Shown here in pieces: positions 7,159 to 9,447 of a stretch of 9,447 nt of DNA. Every line of letters begins with the position of its first letter. Position 1 is the first letter of the stretch. The translations under genes and the position numbers were made by a program. The stretch comes from UBA4738 sp002413305 (lineage in GTDB: Bacteria; Actinomycetota; UBA4738). Location: NCBI GenBank assembly GCA_036847185.1, contig DAIUAM010000081.1:1-9447 (forward strand), written 5' to 3'. The notes beneath the pieces were generated by a model that had not been told where the DNA came from, ran no database searches, and saw nothing but the letters and a program-made list of their open reading frames with translations.

Positions 7159-7896
7159 ATGCCGCTTCCCGAGTCCTCGGTCTCCTGGTGGATGGTGTTC
7201 TCGGCGATCGGGGTCATCGCCGCGATCGCCTTCCTCGTCCCCTGGTTCCTCACCGACGTGCTGCGAGTGCCCAGGGCGGCATACCTGTCGGCCCTCATGC
7301 TCATGACGGGGGGCCTGACGTTCGGCTATCTGGCCTGGAGCGGCACCGATGGCATGGCGTTCGTGTCCCGCTACTGGCCGTGGGGGGTGCTCGGGGCGCT
7401 GGTGAGCGGCGCGATCACCGCCAGAGCGATCAGGGCCGCCGCCGGACGACGGGGCCTTCCCGTCCCGGTTGGCCGCAGCCGGAGCCGCCTGGCCGGCGCC
7501 CTCCTGTGGGAAGGTGTGTTCTACGGGGCGGCCGAAGGGGTGCTCCTCTCAGCGCTGCCGGTGCTCGTCGCTTGGCAGGGCTTCCACCTGCTGGGCTGGA
7601 CGGAGACGACCGCGGGGGCGCTCGGTTCCGGCGTCCTCGCCGTCGGGGCCAGCGCGCTCGTGATCTGGATCCACCACCTCGGGTACCGCGAGTTCCGCCG
7701 GACCCGCATGATCGTGCTGCCCATCATCGCGTGCGGCGTCCTGAGTCTCGCCTACCTGATCACCCGGGGCGCGGTCGCACCAGTCGGCGGCCACTTCCTG
7801 ACGCACGCGGGCATGGAGGTGCGAGGTGTCCCGATGCCGCCGTACTCGAAGGGCCTGATGGAGCCATCTCCTGAGGTCGAGCTCGCTGCGGCCTGA
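7159..7896 (+). CDS. Polytopic membrane protein, possibly a degenerate CPBP-type protein
   Basis: This 245-residue protein has about six predicted membrane segments (about 12-31, 41-60, 73-92, 112-138, 152-171 and 183-203). I do not recognise a firm family. Three features recall CPBP (Abi) intramembrane proteases: WEGVFYG around Glu118 in place of the usual EExxxR block, IHHLGYREF with His172/His173, and APVGGHFLTHAG with His212 and His216 near the end of the last helix. The second Glu of the first motif is absent, though Glu126 lies one helical turn or two further on. It is therefore either a diverged relative without protease activity or an unrelated membrane protein. A GGGGGG tract at 7146-7151 sits 7 bases before the ATG. 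The gene stands alone on its strand, divergent from the amidohydrolase, and is followed by accessory DNA. Confidence 0.75.
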   Translation: MPLPESSVSWWMVFSAIGVIAAIAFLVPWFLTDVLRVPRAAYLSALMLMTGGLTFGYLAWSGTDGMAFVSRYWPWGVLGALVSGAITARAIRAAAGRRGLPVPVGRSRSRLAGALLWEGVFYGAAEGVLLSALPVLVAWQGFHLLGWTETTAGALGSGVLAVGASALVIWIHHLGYREFRRTRMIVLPIIACGVLSLAYLITRGAVAPVGGHFLTHAGMEVRGVPMPPYSKGLMEPSPEVELAAA

Positions 7897-7985
7897 GAAC
7901 GAGTACGCCAGTGCGGGCGACCCGGGAAGTCATGACCGGCACCGGCTCGGTTGATCGTTCGCATCTCCAGGGTTACCAAGAAATG

Positions 7986-8068
7986 GGATGGAGTTAGCGT
8001 CCTCTTTGCCGGCAGGCTGTAAGGGTTCAAGCCATACGGATGGAGGAGATCGGCATGAACGGATGGAG
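7986..8068. repeat. Three copies of GGATGGAG in the gap next to the IS-disrupted gene
   Basis: GGATGGAG occurs at 7986-7993, 8038-8045 and 8061-8068. The last two share a longer ACGGATGGAG core, spaced 23 bases apart, with CAT nearby upstream of each. The surrounding stretch 7897-8088 holds no gene I can support, no tRNA and no clear terminator. The repeat may be a binding site set or simply chance. Confidence 0.35.
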
Positions 8069-8088
8069 AACAGGGCTCGCTGGCGTGG

Positions 8089-8256
8089 CTACTCCTCCTC
8101 GAAACCGAAGGAGTGGAACTTCAGCACCTTCGCGTTCTCGTTCACGGTCCGCATGATGTTGTCGGGAGCGCCCTCGGGCATCTTGGCGTCGACCTCCAGA
8201 CGCAGCTCGACCTCTCCCTGACCGACGAGGTGCTGAACGACGCTTTCGACTGTAAA
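8089..8256 (-). pseudogene. 3' remnant of a DUF499-like ATPase, truncated by the IS110 element
   Basis: A minus-strand frame ending in TAG at 8091-8089 encodes about 55 residues that read like the very C-terminus of a larger protein. It includes VESVVQHLVGQGEVELRL, then DAKMPEGAPDNIMRTVNENA, and ends KVLKFHSFGFEEE. The RTVxENxxxLKFxxxGFE ending is what I know from the C-terminus of DUF499-type ATP-binding proteins, large P-loop proteins found in anti-phage gene clusters. Going upstream, the frame meets a stop (TGA at 8280-8278) and passes into the IS just beyond the transposase stop, so the rest of the gene is missing. There is no start codon with a ribosome site. The junction lies somewhere in 8245-8267. 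The family call is from memory of the pattern; the truncated state is seen directly. Confidence 0.6.
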
Positions 8257-8267
8257 CGCCGATGCTC

Positions 8268-9314
8268 CTATAGGCCGTCAACCCCCTCAAGGTGCCGGTA
8301 GACCTCCCTGGCGACGTAGCGCTTCAAGCAACGGATGATCTCCCGCTTCGATAGGCCCTCATTCGTTCGCCGTGTCACGTAGGTCCGGGTTTGCTCGTCG
8401 TAGCGCATCCGCACGAGGACGATCCGCCACAGGGCGTTGTTCGCGCTCCTGTCCCCGCCTCGCGAGAGTCGGTGCCTCGACGTCTTGCCCGAGGATGCGG
8501 GGATCGGCGCCGCTCCGCAGAGCGCCGCGAAGGAGGCTTCGCTTCGCAGCCGCCCCGGGTTGTCGCCTGCTGCGACCAGAAGCGCACCGGCGACGTCGGT
8601 CCCCACCCCCGACAGCGAAACGAGCGACGGAGCCGCCTGAGCAACGAGTATCTGCAACCCGTCATCCAGGGACGAGATCTCGGCCTCGAGGGCGACATGG
8701 CGGCGAGCCAGGTGGCGGAGGGCGAGCCTCGCAGCGGCCTCGGGAGAATCGAGGCAGCTCACCCGGAAGCGAGCCGCTACCTCGACGAGAGACGGCACCG
8801 GGAGCCGGCCGAGCTTCTCGCGAAGATCGACCGGGCAGGTGGTCACGAGCGCGTGCAGCTGGTTCGCGGCCTGGGTCTTCGCCTTCATAGCAGAGCGTCT
8901 GGCCACACGCAGCGAGCGGATCATCTCAACGGCGCCGTCTGCGGACTTCGGAACCCCGCAGGCGGCACCGGAAAGGACGCTTCTGGCGGCGGCCTCGGCG
9001 TCGATCGGGTCTGACTTACCCTTCGATCTGCGTGTCGCTCGATCCGCACGCATGACCTCGACGACCCTGTGACCACGGGCGTGAAGCAAGCGGGCGAGCG
9101 TAGCCCCGTAGCTACCGGTGCCTTCCACGCCGAAGCAGCTGATCGACCCGAGACCTTCGGCCCACGCCGCCAGCTCGACCAGCCCTTCGGCATCGGTTCG
9201 AACCTGGATCGAGCCGAGCCGTGCGCCGAGGCTCGAGAGCGCAACCCCGACGTGCACGTCGGCGTGTGTGTCGACCCCGACGACGATCCCATCTGCCATC
9301 ATCGTTCCTGCCAT
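8268..9314 (-). CDS. IS110-family transposase (DEDD recombinase)
   Basis: This 348-residue protein is full-length. The N-terminal RuvC-like domain starts at about residue 10 (VVGVDTHADVH) and carries the expected acidic set: Asp15, Glu64 in GVEGTGSYG, and Asp102 and Asp105 in KGKSDPIDAEAAAR. A coiled central region leads to the Tnp_20 domain from about residue 230 (LVSLSGVGTDVAGALL). This includes PIPASSGKTSRHRLSRGG with the Ser274/Ser275 pair, one of which should be the catalytic serine. All residues needed for activity appear present. The family performs site-specific insertion and excision directed by a bridge RNA made from the element's non-coding end. The start at 9314 is chosen because GGGAGG (9325-9320) sits 5 bases upstream; ATG codons a few residues later have weaker sites. 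Confidence 0.95.
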   Translation of the reverse strand: MAGTMMADGIVVGVDTHADVHVGVALSSLGARLGSIQVRTDAEGLVELAAWAEGLGSISCFGVEGTGSYGATLARLLHARGHRVVEVMRADRATRRSKGKSDPIDAEAAARSVLSGAACGVPKSADGAVEMIRSLRVARRSAMKAKTQAANQLHALVTTCPVDLREKLGRLPVPSLVEVAARFRVSCLDSPEAAARLALRHLARRHVALEAEISSLDDGLQILVAQAAPSLVSLSGVGTDVAGALLVAAGDNPGRLRSEASFAALCGAAPIPASSGKTSRHRLSRGGDRSANNALWRIVLVRMRYDEQTRTYVTRRTNEGLSKREIIRCLKRYVAREVYRHLEGVDGL

Positions 9315-9447
9315 TCCGTCCTCCCTTCTCTGCGGGACCGGGTGGCACCAGCCGGCCGGGAGGGCGGACGAACCGGTAAAGAGGTCTTAGCGGACCAGGC
9401 TCCTGACTTGTTTGGATGGGTCAAGCACCCAGGCGTCGCGAGCCCAT
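9315..9447 (-). ncRNA. Candidate IS110 bridge RNA region (upstream non-coding end)
   Basis: In IS110-group elements the non-coding end before the transposase gene encodes a structured bridge RNA that pairs with target and donor DNA. The 133 bases here have no plausible gene and can fold locally. The arms CCGCCCTCCC (9367-9358) and GGGAGGACGG (9325-9316) on the minus strand pair with one mismatch around a 32-base GC-rich loop. Further upstream (9428-9399) is a less GC-rich stretch with GTGCTTGACCC. The RNA's ends, guide loops and possible extension past the window edge cannot be fixed from sequence alone, so the call rests mainly on position. Confidence 0.35.
9316..9367 (-). promoter_or_regulatory. 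Stem-loop that would sequester the transposase ribosome binding site
   Basis: The 3' arm of the stem (9325-9316) contains GGGAGG, the Shine-Dalgarno of the transposase, paired with CCTCCC at 9363-9358. Three more pairs form outside a single C-A mismatch. If the leader is transcribed through, the ribosome site would be masked, a common way for insertion sequences to damp transposase made from outside promoters. This is inference from base pairing only. Confidence 0.4.

Larger units (their letters stand above)
8257..9447 (-). mobile_element. IS110-family insertion sequence (left end may extend beyond the window)
   Basis: The element holds one intact DEDD transposase gene. Beyond its stop codon there are only about 10-20 bases before the interrupted host gene, and at least 133 non-coding bases lie before its start. 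A long upstream and short downstream non-coding end is the IS110-group plan; IS1111-group elements have the long non-coding part downstream. No terminal inverted repeats are evident, as expected for the family. The motif AGGAGC occurs near both ends (minus strand, 9404-9399 and 8269-8264), which is too short to prove the ends. The outer boundary at the transposase 5' side is not resolved, since no host gene sequence is recognisable before 9447. Confidence 0.8.

Noticed and set aside
7905..7965. Terminator after the membrane-protein gene (short GC stems such as CGGG-CGA-CCCG and CCGG-CA-CCGG)
   Set aside because: Stems are four pairs at most, loops are very tight, and there is no following T-tract.
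8005..8045. A tRNA-like GGGTTCAAGCC segment in the gene-poor stretch
   Set aside because: The bases around it do not form the five-pair T stem, and no acceptor or anticodon arms can be drawn, so it is neither a tRNA nor a convincing attachment site.
9381..9447. Continuation of the DUF499-like gene beyond the other end of the IS
   Set aside because: All three minus-strand frames here are short or contain stops (such as TGA after GGGTGCT and TAA near 9390), and none reads like the ATPase; this stretch is better explained as IS non-coding end.

Overview
The window is very GC-rich DNA with tightly packed genes and purine-rich Shine-Dalgarno sequences. The translated proteins (an OmpR-type two-component pair, a ChrB-domain protein, a YfhO-type membrane protein and an IS110 transposase) would fit a high-GC Gram-positive, probably an uncultured or environmental actinobacterium. 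That assignment is an inference from composition and protein style; no 16S or other phylogenetic marker is present.

Layout from left to right. (1) A minus-strand DoxX-family membrane protein runs off the left edge. (2) Divergent from it, across about 105 bases, is a plus-strand operon: an OmpR/PhoB-type response regulator, its sensor histidine kinase, and a small stand-alone ChrB C-terminal-domain (chromate resistance) protein. (3) Facing that operon tail to tail, with one base between the stop codons, is a minus-strand pair. It consists of an amidohydrolase of the YtcJ/amidohydrolase-3 type (upstream) and a large YfhO-like polytopic membrane protein (downstream, 47 bases apart). (4) Divergent from the amidohydrolase, across 168 bases containing inverted repeats, is a plus-strand polytopic membrane protein that resembles a degenerate CPBP-type protein. 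(5) The right end is accessory DNA. About 190 bases have no gene, then comes a minus-strand 3' remnant of what looks like a DUF499-type ATPase (a family found in anti-phage loci), cut off by an IS110-family insertion sequence. The IS transposase is intact and its upstream non-coding end reaches the right edge of the window.

The first operon reads as an envelope-sensing two-component system with a resistance-type effector, and a redox-associated DoxX protein sits beside it. The amidohydrolase and YfhO pair look like ordinary chromosomal genes. The part most likely to touch an unusual system is the right end, where the IS110 element has interrupted a probable defence gene. The rest of that gene, and any partners, would lie beyond position 9447.
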